The translations under genes were made by a program, and so were the position numbers. 21,360 bases of DNA from assembly GCA_031371195.1 (NCBI GenBank), contig JANMJD010000358.1, forward strand, positions 1 to 21,360, in the 5' to 3' direction. This document shows positions 6,898-14,843 of this stretch, piece by piece (the first letter of the stretch is position 1; each line of letters opens with the position of its first letter). The DNA comes from JANMJD01 sp031371195 (GTDB taxonomy: Bacteria > Actinomycetota > Acidimicrobiia > Acidimicrobiales > Ilumatobacteraceae). The notes beneath the pieces were generated by a model. The model saw only the letters and a list, made by a program, of their open reading frames with translations, did not search any database and had not been told where the DNA came from.

Positions 6898-8523
6898 ATG
6901 CACTCCACCATGCAGGACTATCCGCTCACGATCAGCCACATCTTCGGCCGGGCCGAGCTGTATCACGCAGACAAGCAGGTGATCACCAATACCGCCGTCG
7001 GCCGGGAGCGCACCGACTATGGCGCTTGGGCGGAGCGGACCCGCAAGCTCGGCGGTGCGCTCGACATCCTCGGCATCGCCCCGATGGGCCGGGTCGCCAC
7101 CTTCGCCTGGAACACCGCCCGCCACCTGGAGTTGTATTTCGCCGGTCCGTGCACCAACCGCGTCTTGCACACGCTGAACATCCGGCTGTTCCCCGAGCAG
7201 CTCACCTACATCGTCAACCACGCCGAGGACGAGGTGATCTTCGTCGATCGATCGCTGATCGGATTGCTCGCCCCGTTGCTCAAGACGTTCGCGACCGTGA
7301 AGCATCTGGTGTTGATGGACGACGGCCGGGGCGAGGTGCCCGCCGATCTCGCGGGGATCGCGCTGCACGACTACGAGGAACTGGTCGCAGCCGGCGAACC
7401 GGCGTCGTTCGTGGTCGCCGACGAACGCCAGGCCGCCTCGATGTGTTACACGAGCGGTACCACCGGCAATCCGAAGGGCGTCGTGTACAGCCATCGATCC
7501 ACGTTCATTCACACGATGGGGGCGATGACCGTCGACTCGCTCGGCGCCCGCGAGAGCGACGTGATCCTGCCCGTGGTGCCGATGTTCCATGCCAACGCCT
7601 GGGGCCTCGCCCACGCCGGTGTGGCCGCCGGCGCAACGTTGGTGATGCCCGGTCCCGACCTGTCGGGCAAGGCGATCGCCGACCTGATCGTCGAGGAGCG
7701 GGTCACCGTTGCCGCCGGTGTACCGACGATCTGGATGGCTGTACTTCCGGAACTCAAGGACCGCGACACCTCGGCGCTGCGGGCGATTCCGTGCGGTGGT
7801 TCGGCGGTGCCCAGGGCGTTGTCGGAGGCATATCGGGCGCAGACCGGGCTGCCGATCCTGCAGGCGTGGGGGATGACCGAGACCTCGCCGATCGCGGCGG
7901 TGTGCCAACTGCGGGCGTCCGACCTCACGTTGTCCGACGACGAGCAGGCCGAACTGCGCACGACCGTCGGGCGGATCAACTTCGGCGTCGAGGCCCGTGT
8001 CGTCGAGCCCGGAACGACGACTCCACTGCCGTGGGATGGCGAGACCAGCGGCGAACTGCAGTGCGCCGGGCCATGGATCACCGGCACCTACTACAACGAC
8101 GACCGGGCGGGAGAGAGCTTCACCGATGACGGTTGGTTGCGGACCGGTGACGTGGCCACTGTCGATGCTGTCGGGCGGATTCGTCTCGTCGATCGTACGA
8201 AAGACCTGATCAAGTCGGGTGGAGAGTGGATCTCGTCGGTCGAGATCGAGAACGAACTGATGGGTCACCCGTCGATTCGCGAGGCCGCCGTGATCGGGGT
8301 GGCCCATCCGCGGTGGTCGGAGCGGCCGTTGGCCTGCGTCGCGTTGGAGCCGGGTGCCGAGATGTCCAAGGAGGACGTGCTCGACTACATCCGGCCGCGG
8401 CTCGCCAAGTGGCAGGTGCCCGACGACGTGGTATTCATCGACGAGGTCCCCAAGACCAGCGTCGGCAAGTTCTCGAAGCGGACGTTGCGCGACCGTTTCG
8501 CCGACTACGTGCTACCGGACTGA
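6898..8523 (+). CDS. Long- or medium-chain fatty acid-CoA ligase (ANL superfamily)
   Basis: The protein is 541 aa and activates a carboxylic acid to an acyl-AMP and then an acyl-CoA. The P-loop motif YTSGTTGNPKG is at residues 184-194, PMFHANAWG at 228-236, the adenylation motif GMTETSP near 325-331, GWLRTGD at 412-418, the hinge VDRTKDLIKSGGEWIS at 431-446, and the catalytic Lys524 in SVGKFSKRTLRD. All key residues are present and the length is normal for FadD-type ligases. ATG 6898 follows AGGGGA at 6888-6893; ATG 6910 is an alternative. Its last 12 bases overlap the convergent MFS gene. The natural substrate cannot be told from the sequence. Confidence 0.93.
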   Translation: MHSTMQDYPLTISHIFGRAELYHADKQVITNTAVGRERTDYGAWAERTRKLGGALDILGIAPMGRVATFAWNTARHLELYFAGPCTNRVLHTLNIRLFPEQLTYIVNHAEDEVIFVDRSLIGLLAPLLKTFATVKHLVLMDDGRGEVPADLAGIALHDYEELVAAGEPASFVVADERQAASMCYTSGTTGNPKGVVYSHRSTFIHTMGAMTVDSLGARESDVILPVVPMFHANAWGLAHAGVAAGATLVMPGPDLSGKAIADLIVEERVTVAAGVPTIWMAVLPELKDRDTSALRAIPCGGSAVPRALSEAYRAQTGLPILQAWGMTETSPIAAVCQLRASDLTLSDDEQAELRTTVGRINFGVEARVVEPGTTTPLPWDGETSGELQCAGPWITGTYYNDDRAGESFTDDGWLRTGDVATVDAVGRIRLVDRTKDLIKSGGEWISSVEIENELMGHPSIREAAVIGVAHPRWSERPLACVALEPGAEMSKEDVLDYIRPRLAKWQVPDDVVFIDEVPKTSVGKFSKRTLRDRFADYVLPD

Positions 8524-10032
8524 CCGGCAGTCGAGCGCCCCGGCTGCGCCGCGTGCCGCGGCCTCGTCGGGGGTCAGTACCCGCCGACTGATGGCGATTC
8601 CGAGCACGGCCAGGGTCGCGGAGATCACGGCATTGAGCAGGATGGCCGTCCGCAGGCTGAACACATCACGATCGGCCAGGGCGACCATGGCCCCACCGAT
8701 CCCGCCCATCATGGCGAAACCGACCGAGTCCGACAGGCTGATCTGCGAGCTGACGATGCCGTCCTGTCCGTCGCCCGCCAACGACAGGGCGCGCACTGTC
8801 GTCGGCCCGACGAGCATGCCCATCCCGAAACCGGTCACCGACCAGGTGCAGAACGCCACGGCGAGAGGCACCCCGGGCCGCAGAATGACCATCGACGAGG
8901 CGATCCCAACGGCCATCGCGACGAACCCCGTGCGGACCAATTGGGCGTCGTCGACGCGGCCGCTGCTGCGCCAGCGGGCGGCGAAGGCTTGACCGATCGT
9001 CCAGGTCACCGCGGCGCCGATGATCACCATGCCCTGGGCGATGGGGCCGACGCCGTGTATCCGGTCAGCCGCCAGTGGCAGAAAGCTCTCAACCCCGATG
9101 AACGCCATCGTCGACACGAGCCGAACACTGAAAACGGCAGGTAAACCCGGCCGGGCTCTCGCCACCCCGGCGGGATAGAGCAGGCGGCTGCCGCTGAGCG
9201 CCACTGCTCCGCCGCCGAGGGCAAGCGGAGCCACCACTTGCCATCGGTCGAGGGTGAGACCCCACAGGCCCACTCCCAGCCCCAGGGCAAGGCGAACCGC
9301 CGCCAGCACTCGTCGCCGATCGGACGGATTTCCATCGATGTGATCGCCTGGGCCGTGATCGCCTGGGCCGTGGCCGCCTGGGCCGTGATCGCCTGAGGCA
9401 TCGTCGCCGGTCGGCGCGGGTTGGCCCCGGTTGGCCGCCGCAGGGAGCTTGAGCAGCATCGGGGCGACGAACGCACCGAGTACGGCGACGATCGGGACGA
9501 TCCCGTAGAACACCCATCGCCAGCCGAAGCGCTCCGTGATCCACCCGGCGAGAGCCGGTGCGACGAGGCTGGGGAGCACCCACCCGGCCGACATCGCCGC
9601 CAGCGCCGTCTGTTGGCGGTCCTCCCGGATCCCCCGGCTGACGGCGACATAGGCAAGCGTGATGAATCCGCCGACCCCGGACCCTTGCAGTATCCGGCCG
9701 AGGACGACGATTGCCATACTTGGAGCGGCGCCCGAGACGAGCAGGCCGGCGACGAACACCGTCGCACAGAGGATGAACGGCCGGCCGGGCCCGAACCGGT
9801 CGGCGGCGATGGCCGAGGCGACGATGACGATGATGTTGGCCAGCAGGTTGACGGCGATCGTCAACCCGTAGAGCGAATCGCCGTGGAACTCGTCAGTGAC
9901 CGTCGGCAGCGCGGTGATCACCGCGGTCGCCTCGAAAGCTCCGATGGTCACGATCGAGAAAAGCCCGGCGATCAGCCAGGTGTCGGAGCGCGGGTGGATG
10001 CCGGCGCCCTGGATGGGGGCGGGCTCCTTCAC
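8512..10032 (-). CDS. MFS transporter, multidrug (DHA)-like, with His-rich linker
   Basis: The protein is about 506 aa with many membrane helices. Typical MFS elements are ADRFGPGRPF in the loop after helix 2 and VVLGRILQGSGVGGFI near helix 4, followed by a conserved ERFGWRWVFYGIVP. Size and layout suggest a drug/proton antiporter-like family. The start is GTG at 10032, whose GTGA overlaps the stop of the amidase, so the two are one operon. A cytoplasmic loop near residues 212-231 is made of GDHGP-type pentapeptides encoded by a 15-bp tandem repeat; this might bind metal but could be only a flexible spacer. The gene overlaps the 3' end of the acyl-CoA ligase gene by 12 bases. The cargo is unknown, and linkage to the amidase suggests its substrate or product. 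Confidence 0.88.
   Translation of the reverse strand: MKEPAPIQGAGIHPRSDTWLIAGLFSIVTIGAFEATAVITALPTVTDEFHGDSLYGLTIAVNLLANIIVIVASAIAADRFGPGRPFILCATVFVAGLLVSGAAPSMAIVVLGRILQGSGVGGFITLAYVAVSRGIREDRQQTALAAMSAGWVLPSLVAPALAGWITERFGWRWVFYGIVPIVAVLGAFVAPMLLKLPAAANRGQPAPTGDDASGDHGPGGHGPGDHGPGDHIDGNPSDRRRVLAAVRLALGLGVGLWGLTLDRWQVVAPLALGGGAVALSGSRLLYPAGVARARPGLPAVFSVRLVSTMAFIGVESFLPLAADRIHGVGPIAQGMVIIGAAVTWTIGQAFAARWRSSGRVDDAQLVRTGFVAMAVGIASSMVILRPGVPLAVAFCTWSVTGFGMGMLVGPTTVRALSLAGDGQDGIVSSQISLSDSVGFAMMGGIGGAMVALADRDVFSLRTAILLNAVISATLAVLGIAISRRVLTPDEAAARGAAGALDCRSVR
9340..9399 (-). repeat. 15-bp tandem repeat (4 units) inside the MFS gene
   Basis: Units at 9340, 9355, 9370 and 9385 share the plus-strand consensus GTGATCGCCTGGGCC with few changes. 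On the coding strand they give Gly-Asp/Gly-His-Gly-Pro pentapeptides in the central loop of the transporter. Changes in copy number would keep the frame. Confidence 0.9.
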
Positions 10033-11438
10033 ACCGGGGAGCCGGGAGCCACCAACGGCCACGGCCGGGCGCGTTCCACCATCAGTGCCAGATCGAGCAG
10101 CAGCGGCTCGGTGAAGTGGCGACCGATGACCTGCAGTCCGATCGGCAAACCATCGAGGGTGCCGGCGGGGATCGACACGGCAGGGTTGCCGTGCAGGTTG
10201 GCCGGAAAAGTCAGTCGGCCGTTGTTGCCTGCCCCGGCCTCGATTCCACCGAAGTTGCCCGGCAGCGGACCCTCGGCATCGAAGGCGACGTCGGGGTTGC
10301 TCGCGGCGATGACCAGATCGACTCCGTCGGTCGGATCGAAGAGTGAGGCCATCGCCTCGTTGAGTTCCATCCGGCGCCGCTCGATACGGGCGCGGGCCTC
10401 GGTGCCGTATGCGCCGGCAGTGGTGTGGAGGCCGAAACGCATCTCGGGGGTGAGTCGGTCGGCGCACGCCGGCCAATGCTCGGCGAGTTCGGTCTCGATT
10501 TCGATCATCCCGCTGATCGACCATGCCGCGCCCATCCGCGGCAGATGGGCATCCACATCATCAACCCGTCGCAACCCGGCATCGGCGATCAGATCGGCGG
10601 CGGCTGCGTCGAGCAACTCCCACATCATCGGCGAGACCACTGCACCGCCCCAGTCGCCGACCACGGCCACCCGCAGGCCCCGAAGCGCCGCAGCATGGCT
10701 GCCGAGCCCTGCTTCCCATCCTTCGGTGCGAGCCAGGCTGAACGGATCGCGAGGGTCATGGCCGTTGCAGACGTCGAACCAGCGGGCGGTGTCGCGCACG
10801 CTGCGGGCCAGGCAACCGACGGTCACTGTGTAGTTGCCGATCTGGGTCCGTGGCGCCCGCGGAATACGACCGAAGGTGGCCTTCAGACCGACGAGACCGG
10901 TGAATCCGGCGGGAATGCGGATCGAACCCCCGCCGTCCCCGCCGGTGGCGATGGTGCACAGGCCGCCGGCCACGGCCGCGGCGCTGCCGCCCGACGATCC
11001 TCCGGGGGTGCGGCCGTGCTGCCAGGGGTTGTGGGTGGCACCGTGGAGCACCGTGCGCGTCAGGTTCACCCCGCCGAACTCCGACGCGGTGGTCTGGCCG
11101 ACGAGCACGGCTCCACCGGCGTCGCGGATGCGGCCGACCATCACCGAGGTGTGGGTGGCGACGCGGTCGGCGAAGACGACGCACGCCTCGGTGTTCGGCC
11201 AGCCCTCGACGTGGTCGAGTTCCTTGACGCCGATCGGCACGCCACCGAACGGAAGGCTGACATCGGCGTGGGCCGCGGCGGCCCGACCGGCTTCGGCATC
11301 GATCATGGCGAACGCGTTCAGCCGGCTGTCGTCGATTGCGGCGAGGGTCGCCTCGAGTTCCTCGGCTGGACTGCGCTCACCTCGACGGAACGCATCGACC
11401 AGGGAACATGCATCACCGAGCCACGGAGTATCAGGCAT
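10029..11438 (-). CDS. Amidase signature family hydrolase
   Basis: The protein is 469 aa with the Ser-cisSer-Lys triad of amidase-signature enzymes. Lys72 is in GVPIGVKELDHVEG, the cis-Ser is Ser148 in TPGGSSGGSAAAVAGGL, and the nucleophile is Ser172 in ATGGDGGGSIRIPAG. The 24-residue spacing between the serines fits the family. Such enzymes hydrolyse amides, and some act in Glu-tRNA amidotransferase; absence of gatB or gatC nearby and the pairing with a transporter argue for a stand-alone catabolic amidase. ATG 11438 is preceded at six bases by TAGCCT, suggesting a leaderless mRNA. It is divergent from the thioesterase gene and overlaps the MFS gene by 4 bases. Confidence 0.93.
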   Translation of the reverse strand: MPDTPWLGDACSLVDAFRRGERSPAEELEATLAAIDDSRLNAFAMIDAEAGRAAAAHADVSLPFGGVPIGVKELDHVEGWPNTEACVVFADRVATHTSVMVGRIRDAGGAVLVGQTTASEFGGVNLTRTVLHGATHNPWQHGRTPGGSSGGSAAAVAGGLCTIATGGDGGGSIRIPAGFTGLVGLKATFGRIPRAPRTQIGNYTVTVGCLARSVRDTARWFDVCNGHDPRDPFSLARTEGWEAGLGSHAAALRGLRVAVVGDWGGAVVSPMMWELLDAAAADLIADAGLRRVDDVDAHLPRMGAAWSISGMIEIETELAEHWPACADRLTPEMRFGLHTTAGAYGTEARARIERRRMELNEAMASLFDPTDGVDLVIAASNPDVAFDAEGPLPGNFGGIEAGAGNNGRLTFPANLHGNPAVSIPAGTLDGLPIGLQVIGRHFTEPLLLDLALMVERARPWPLVAPGSPV

Positions 11439-11444
11439 GTCGCC

Positions 11445-11450
11445 AGGCTA
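11445..11450 (-). promoter_or_regulatory. -10 hexamer of the amidase-MFS operon (leaderless)
   Basis: On the minus strand TAGCCT lies six bases before the amidase ATG, in the 114-base divergent region. No strong -35 is visible. Confidence 0.45.
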
Positions 11451-11453
11451 GAG

Positions 11454-11480
11454 CCCGGCCCCGACCGGCTTGCGGCCGGG
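11454..11480. promoter_or_regulatory. CCCGGCC/GGCCGGG dyad between divergent operons
   Basis: The two 7-bp arms flank a 13-base spacer just upstream of the amidase -10. It could be an operator for either divergent promoter. GC-rich dyads arise easily by chance in this genome, so support is weak. Confidence 0.25.
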
Positions 11481-11539
11481 ATCGTTCGCGTGTCGTTGGG
11501 CTGCTCGCTGCGAATGGGCAGCGGCGCAGGCGCGCCACC

Positions 11540-11545
11540 TATCGT
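11540..11545 (+). promoter_or_regulatory. -10 hexamer of the thioesterase-LLM operon (leaderless)
   Basis: TATCGT lies seven bases before the thioesterase ATG at 11553. This spacing supports that start over an in-frame ATG at 11515. No strong -35 is visible. Confidence 0.45.
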
Positions 11546-11552
11546 GACGGCG

Positions 11553-12521
11553 ATGAACAGCCGGGCATTCCTGGGGTTGGAGCCCACCCACAACCCGTTT
11601 CGCTGGGTGCTCGAGGTCGTGCCGTCGCTGTGCACGGGCGGCTCGTTCCTATTCGGCGGATGCGGACTCGCCGCCGCCATCTCGGCGCTGGAAGGGGCTT
11701 CCGGTCGCCAATGTGTGTGGGCCGCCGGCCAGTATCTCTCGTTCGCCCGGCCCGGCGAGTTCATGGACATCGACGTCACCCTGGCCGTCGAGGGCCACGT
11801 GATGACCCAGGCCCGCGCCGTCTGTCATGTCGGCAACCGCGAGATACTGACCGTCAATGCCGCCCTCGGCGACCGGCCGTTCGATCGGACCGGCCAATGG
11901 GTGGAGATGCCCAGCGACGTCCCGTCGCCGCTGGAATGCATGCCGCGCCCGCTGCGAGGCGACCAGGAGGGCACGATCAACGCCCGGTTCGAGCAGCGGA
12001 TGGTCAAGTGGCGCCACTGGGACCACCTGACCGGCCTCGGCGACGGCCAGACTCTGATGTGGGCCCGGCTCCCCGAGGTGCTCGACGGCGTCGATGCGGC
12101 GGGGTTGGCGGTGCTCGGCGACTTCGTGCCCTTCGGTGTCGGCCAAGCACTCGGCATCCAGGGCGGGGGCAACAGTCTGGACAACACCCTTCGCCTGGCC
12201 CGGCTCGTGCCCACCGAGTGGGTGCTGCTCGACATCCGGGTCCAAGCGGTCGAACGCGGCTTTGGGCACGGTGAGGTCTACATGTTCGCCGAGGACGGCA
12301 CGCTGATGGCCGTCGCCAGCCAGAGCTGCATCGTGCGTTACTGGAAGGATCGCCCCGGGGCCGCCGCCAGTCGTCGCCTCGTACCACGATCCGATTCCGA
12401 TCAAGCCGATTCCGGTCAAGCCGATTCCGGTCAAGCCGATTCCGGTCAAGCCGATTCCGATCAAGCCGATTCCGATCAAGCCGATTCCGATCAAGCCGAT
12501 TCCGATCAAGGAGGCTCCTGA
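11553..12521 (+). CDS. TesB-like acyl-CoA thioesterase with C-terminal pentapeptide tail
   Basis: The protein is 322 aa with a double-hotdog layout. The N-terminal hotdog includes LFGGCGLAAAISALE and the strand WAAGQYLSFARPG. The C-terminal hotdog has SLDNTLRLARL with Asp210 and ASQSCIVRYW with Gln257, which match the catalytic Asp and Gln positions of TesB thioesterases. Such enzymes release free acids from acyl-CoAs. Residues 281-320 are eight pentapeptides (DSDQA or DSGQA), an acidic low-complexity tail that family members do not need for catalysis. Its TGA overlaps the next ATG as TGATG, so it is coupled to the LLM oxidoreductase. The alternative, a thioesterase-fold protein without activity, is less likely. 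Confidence 0.82.
   Translation: MNSRAFLGLEPTHNPFRWVLEVVPSLCTGGSFLFGGCGLAAAISALEGASGRQCVWAAGQYLSFARPGEFMDIDVTLAVEGHVMTQARAVCHVGNREILTVNAALGDRPFDRTGQWVEMPSDVPSPLECMPRPLRGDQEGTINARFEQRMVKWRHWDHLTGLGDGQTLMWARLPEVLDGVDAAGLAVLGDFVPFGVGQALGIQGGGNSLDNTLRLARLVPTEWVLLDIRVQAVERGFGHGEVYMFAEDGTLMAVASQSCIVRYWKDRPGAAASRRLVPRSDSDQADSGQADSGQADSGQADSDQADSDQADSDQADSDQGGS
12393..12510 (+). repeat. 15-bp tandem repeat (about 8 units) at the 3' end of the thioesterase gene
   Basis: Units follow GATTCCGATCAAGCC or GATTCCGGTCAAGCC; the last keeps 13 bases and then runs into GAGG. Order of variants is A, then three G, then four A at the variable base. Sequence identity between units is nearly complete, which implies recent expansion. 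They encode the DSDQA/DSGQA tail, and every copy change keeps the frame. Confidence 0.95.
12509..12514 (+). promoter_or_regulatory. Ribosome binding site of the LLM oxidoreductase gene
   Basis: AGGAGG lies six bases before the ATG at 12521. It is built from the last bases of the final repeat unit plus GAGG, so the repeat array abuts the translation signal of the next gene. Confidence 0.8.
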
Positions 12522-13513
12522 TGAGCGTCAACTCCCCGTTGCCGATCCGCCCTGGGATGACCGTGCCGCTGCCCGGTCCGCTGCACAGCCATCGCGACAA
12601 GCTGGCCGACCTGGTCGAACTCGGCTACACCGACATCTGGTCGGCCGAGGCCGATGCCGCCGATGCGTTTACGCCGCTGGCGATGGCCGCGGCATGGGAG
12701 CCTCGATTGCGACTGGGGACGGCGATCGTGCCGGCGTTCACCCGTGCGCCGGCGCTGATGGCCCAGAGCGTCGCCTCGATGGCCGATGCCGCCCCGGGCC
12801 GATTCGCCATCGGTATCGGCTCGTCGAGCAATGTGATCGTCGAGCGCTGGAACGGTGTGCCCTTCGTCGAGCCATACAAGAAGGTACGCGACGTGGTGCG
12901 GTTCCTGCGCGACGCGTTGGGGGGCGAGAAGGTGGCCAAGAGCTACGACACGTTCCAGATCAACGGTTTCCGGTTGGGAATCAAGCCCGAGGTGATGCCG
13001 TCGATTCTGGTCGCCGGCCTACGCGAGGGGATGTTGCGTCTGGCCGGACGCGAGGCCGACGGGGCGATCATCAACTGGCTCTCGCCCGATGACGTGCGCA
13101 AGGTGGCCGGAGTGGTCAACAGCCAAGGCGAGGGCAAGGAGATCGTCTGTCGGATCTTTACCTGCCCCAGCGAGAACGCCGAGGCCGTGCGGGCGGCGGC
13201 CAGGTTCGCCATCGCGGCATACCTCAACGTGCCGGTCTATGCCGCCTTCCATGAATGGCTCGGCCGGGGGGAGATGCTGACCCCGATGTGGGACGCATGG
13301 AAGGCGGGGGACCGCAAGGCGGCATTGGCGGCGATACCCGACGAGTTGGTGGACGACCTCATCGTCCATGGATCGCCGGAGTACTGCCGAGCGAGGATCC
13401 AGCAGTACTTCGACAATGGTGTCACCACGACGAGCCTGGCGATCCTGCCACTCGACCCCGCCCTGAACCACTGGGAGGCCGTGCGGTCGTTGTCTCCATC
13501 GGCCGGCAGGTAG
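12521..13513 (+). CDS. LLM-class (F420-dependent-type) oxidoreductase
   Basis: The protein is 330 aa and has the luciferase-like TIM-barrel pattern: LADLVELGYTDIWSAE near residues 28-43, RLRLGTAIVPAFTRAPALMAQSVASM near 62-87, and GRFAIGIGSSSNVIVERWNG near 93-112. It ends with a substrate-proximal segment HGSPEYCRARIQQYFDNGVTT typical of actinobacterial members, many of which use coenzyme F420. Whether this one uses F420 or FMN is not certain. The start is fixed by the AGGAGG site and the overlap with the thioesterase stop. The pair suggests action on an acyl-CoA or its acid, but the substrate is unknown. It is convergent with the small ORF at 13544. Confidence 0.9.
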   Translation: MSVNSPLPIRPGMTVPLPGPLHSHRDKLADLVELGYTDIWSAEADAADAFTPLAMAAAWEPRLRLGTAIVPAFTRAPALMAQSVASMADAAPGRFAIGIGSSSNVIVERWNGVPFVEPYKKVRDVVRFLRDALGGEKVAKSYDTFQINGFRLGIKPEVMPSILVAGLREGMLRLAGREADGAIINWLSPDDVRKVAGVVNSQGEGKEIVCRIFTCPSENAEAVRAAARFAIAAYLNVPVYAAFHEWLGRGEMLTPMWDAWKAGDRKAALAAIPDELVDDLIVHGSPEYCRARIQQYFDNGVTTTSLAILPLDPALNHWEAVRSLSPSAGR

Positions 13514-13543
13514 CCCGGTCGGTGTTGACCCTTGGCGGCCGGG

Positions 13544-13756
13544 TCAGGCGGCCAGGCGCCGAGCCGGCAAGGCCTCGGGGGCATCGTCGAGAGCGGCGGC
13601 ACGACACAGCTGCTCGTCGATGATCGCCCGGGCTCGGGCGACCTCGGCGAGACCGATGCGCCGGGTGCGCTCGTCGAGCCGAAGCTTGACCGGGACCCGA
13701 GAGGCGTCGAGCAGTTGGAGCTGCTCGGGCTGCGATGGGAATTCGATCGTTGTCAT
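13544..13756 (-). CDS. Small hypothetical protein, 70 aa
   Basis: From ATG 13756 the ORF gives 70 aa: a short strand-rich N-terminus (TTIEFPSQPEQLQLLD), a basic/acidic middle (VPVKLRLDERTRRIG), a helix (LAEVARARAIIDEQL) and a basic tail ending in LPARRLAA. An in-frame ATG at 13771 would add five residues. Third positions are GC-rich and the charge pattern is protein-like, so it is probably real. There is no signal, membrane segment or known motif. It lies 30 bases from the convergent LLM gene and downstream of the oxygenase gene on the same strand. The function is unknown. Confidence 0.5.
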   Translation of the reverse strand: MTTIEFPSQPEQLQLLDASRVPVKLRLDERTRRIGLAEVARARAIIDEQLCRAAALDDAPEALPARRLAA

Positions 13757-13878
13757 GGGCCTAGCTTGCATGAGGGGTGTGTCGTAGTTTCTCAACTCGC
13801 CCGGCGAGCTGAATATTCCCTGTTCAGAGTCGCTTTCCCCGCGCCGCCTATGTGGCCGGCGTGACCGATCGGCTTGGC

Positions 13879-13908
13879 TTGAGGTCCAGCTAGGTCGGTT
13901 TGAGGTCC
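13879..13908. repeat. Pair of 9-bp direct repeats at the 3' end of the oxygenase gene
   Basis: TTGAGGTCC occurs at 13879-13887 and again at 13900-13908, the second copy encoding the last residues of the oxygenase. It looks like a small local duplication. A 13-bp palindrome, CTCGCC-C-GGCGAG, lies at 13796-13808 in the same gap. No function is evident. Confidence 0.4.
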
Positions 13909-14738
13909 TGCGAGCGGAGTTCCCGCAGCCGCTCGTTGAGGAACGAGAAGGCCGTACGTCCTTCGGCGAGGACCACGTCATCGGACGGGTGCAGGAAGAG
14001 CGGCATCGACAGGCGCGAACGGCGCGCGCCCTCGCCGGTCGGGTTGACGACGCGATGGGTGGTGGACGGATAGAACCCGTTGCTGGCCAATTGGAGCATG
14101 TCGCCCGAGTTGATCGCAATCGACCCGAAATCGCAGGGCACGTCGTGCCAATTGCCGTCCACGTCGCGTACCTGCAGTCCGGGCTCGTTGGAAGCGGGGA
14201 GCACGGTAAGCAGGTTGATGTCCTCGTGAGCCGCCGCCCGCAGTGCGCCCGCCGGTTCGTCGCCGCGCAACGGGGGATAGCGAAGGATGCGCAGCAACGT
14301 GCGGGTCGACCCGTCCATCATCGACGAGAGCGGCTGGGAGAACGTGACGTCATCGGGCGTATTCGCCTCGACCCAGTCGAGCAGCGTCAGCGCCACCCCT
14401 TGCGCCAGTTCGCGATAGCGCATTGCCGCGTCGCTCACGGTGGCGGGATATTGGCCCCATGGGTAGGCGTGGAAGAACTCCTTGATGTCTTTGATGGTGT
14501 TGCCCTTGGCCGTTTCGGACACCTCAGGTCCGAAGTATCCGTCCTGGTTGTCGGGGGTGTAGCGATAGTCGTACTTGACCGGGGAATCGAAGAATTCCAG
14601 CCACTCGACGTAGATCTCCTCGATCAGGGTTTGGGGCAGGGGATGGTTGACGATCACCCCGAATCCGGTCTCGCGCAACGAACGGGCAAACTTCTCCGGA
14701 GCATCCGGAGCCTGGAAATCGACGACGGCGACTTGCAT
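13890..14738 (-). CDS. 2-oxoglutarate/Fe(II)-dependent oxygenase (isopenicillin N synthase family)
   Basis: The protein is 282 aa. The iron ligands are visible as His171 and Asp173 in AAHEDINLLTVLP and His228 in STTHRVVNP. The 2-oxoglutarate-binding Arg-x-Ser is Arg242/Ser244 in RRSRLSMPLFLHP. The N-terminal DIOX_N part includes ETGFGVIVNHPL near residues 23-34. Family members hydroxylate, desaturate or cyclise small molecules in the cytoplasm. Although the frame is open further upstream, ATG 14738 gives a start matching the family. It is divergent from the hydratase across 105 bases, which suggests co-regulation but does not identify the substrate. Confidence 0.92.
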   Translation of the reverse strand: MQVAVVDFQAPDAPEKFARSLRETGFGVIVNHPLPQTLIEEIYVEWLEFFDSPVKYDYRYTPDNQDGYFGPEVSETAKGNTIKDIKEFFHAYPWGQYPATVSDAAMRYRELAQGVALTLLDWVEANTPDDVTFSQPLSSMMDGSTRTLLRILRYPPLRGDEPAGALRAAAHEDINLLTVLPASNEPGLQVRDVDGNWHDVPCDFGSIAINSGDMLQLASNGFYPSTTHRVVNPTGEGARRSRLSMPLFLHPSDDVVLAEGRTAFSFLNERLRELRSQDLKPT

Positions 14739-14843
14739 GTTCCCATCGTGCCAGGGTTGCGGCGGAAATGCGCGCGACGTGGCCGGCGGCGGGCGGACCG
14801 CCCAGCGGGACGGGCTGCTTGCGCGGCGGGCATCCGAGATGGC

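Noticed and set aside
5322..8129. Very long plus-strand ORF of about 935 codons
   Set aside because: It crosses the surface protein, the opposite-strand membrane protein and the acyl-CoA ligase in the wrong frame, with Arg-rich shadow composition typical of GC-rich DNA.
11649..12509. Minus-strand ORF with a striking LIGIG repeat N-terminus
   Set aside because: It is the antisense reading of the 15-bp repeat and the thioesterase gene; the repeat lacks stops in several frames, and the plus strand has family motifs and codon bias.
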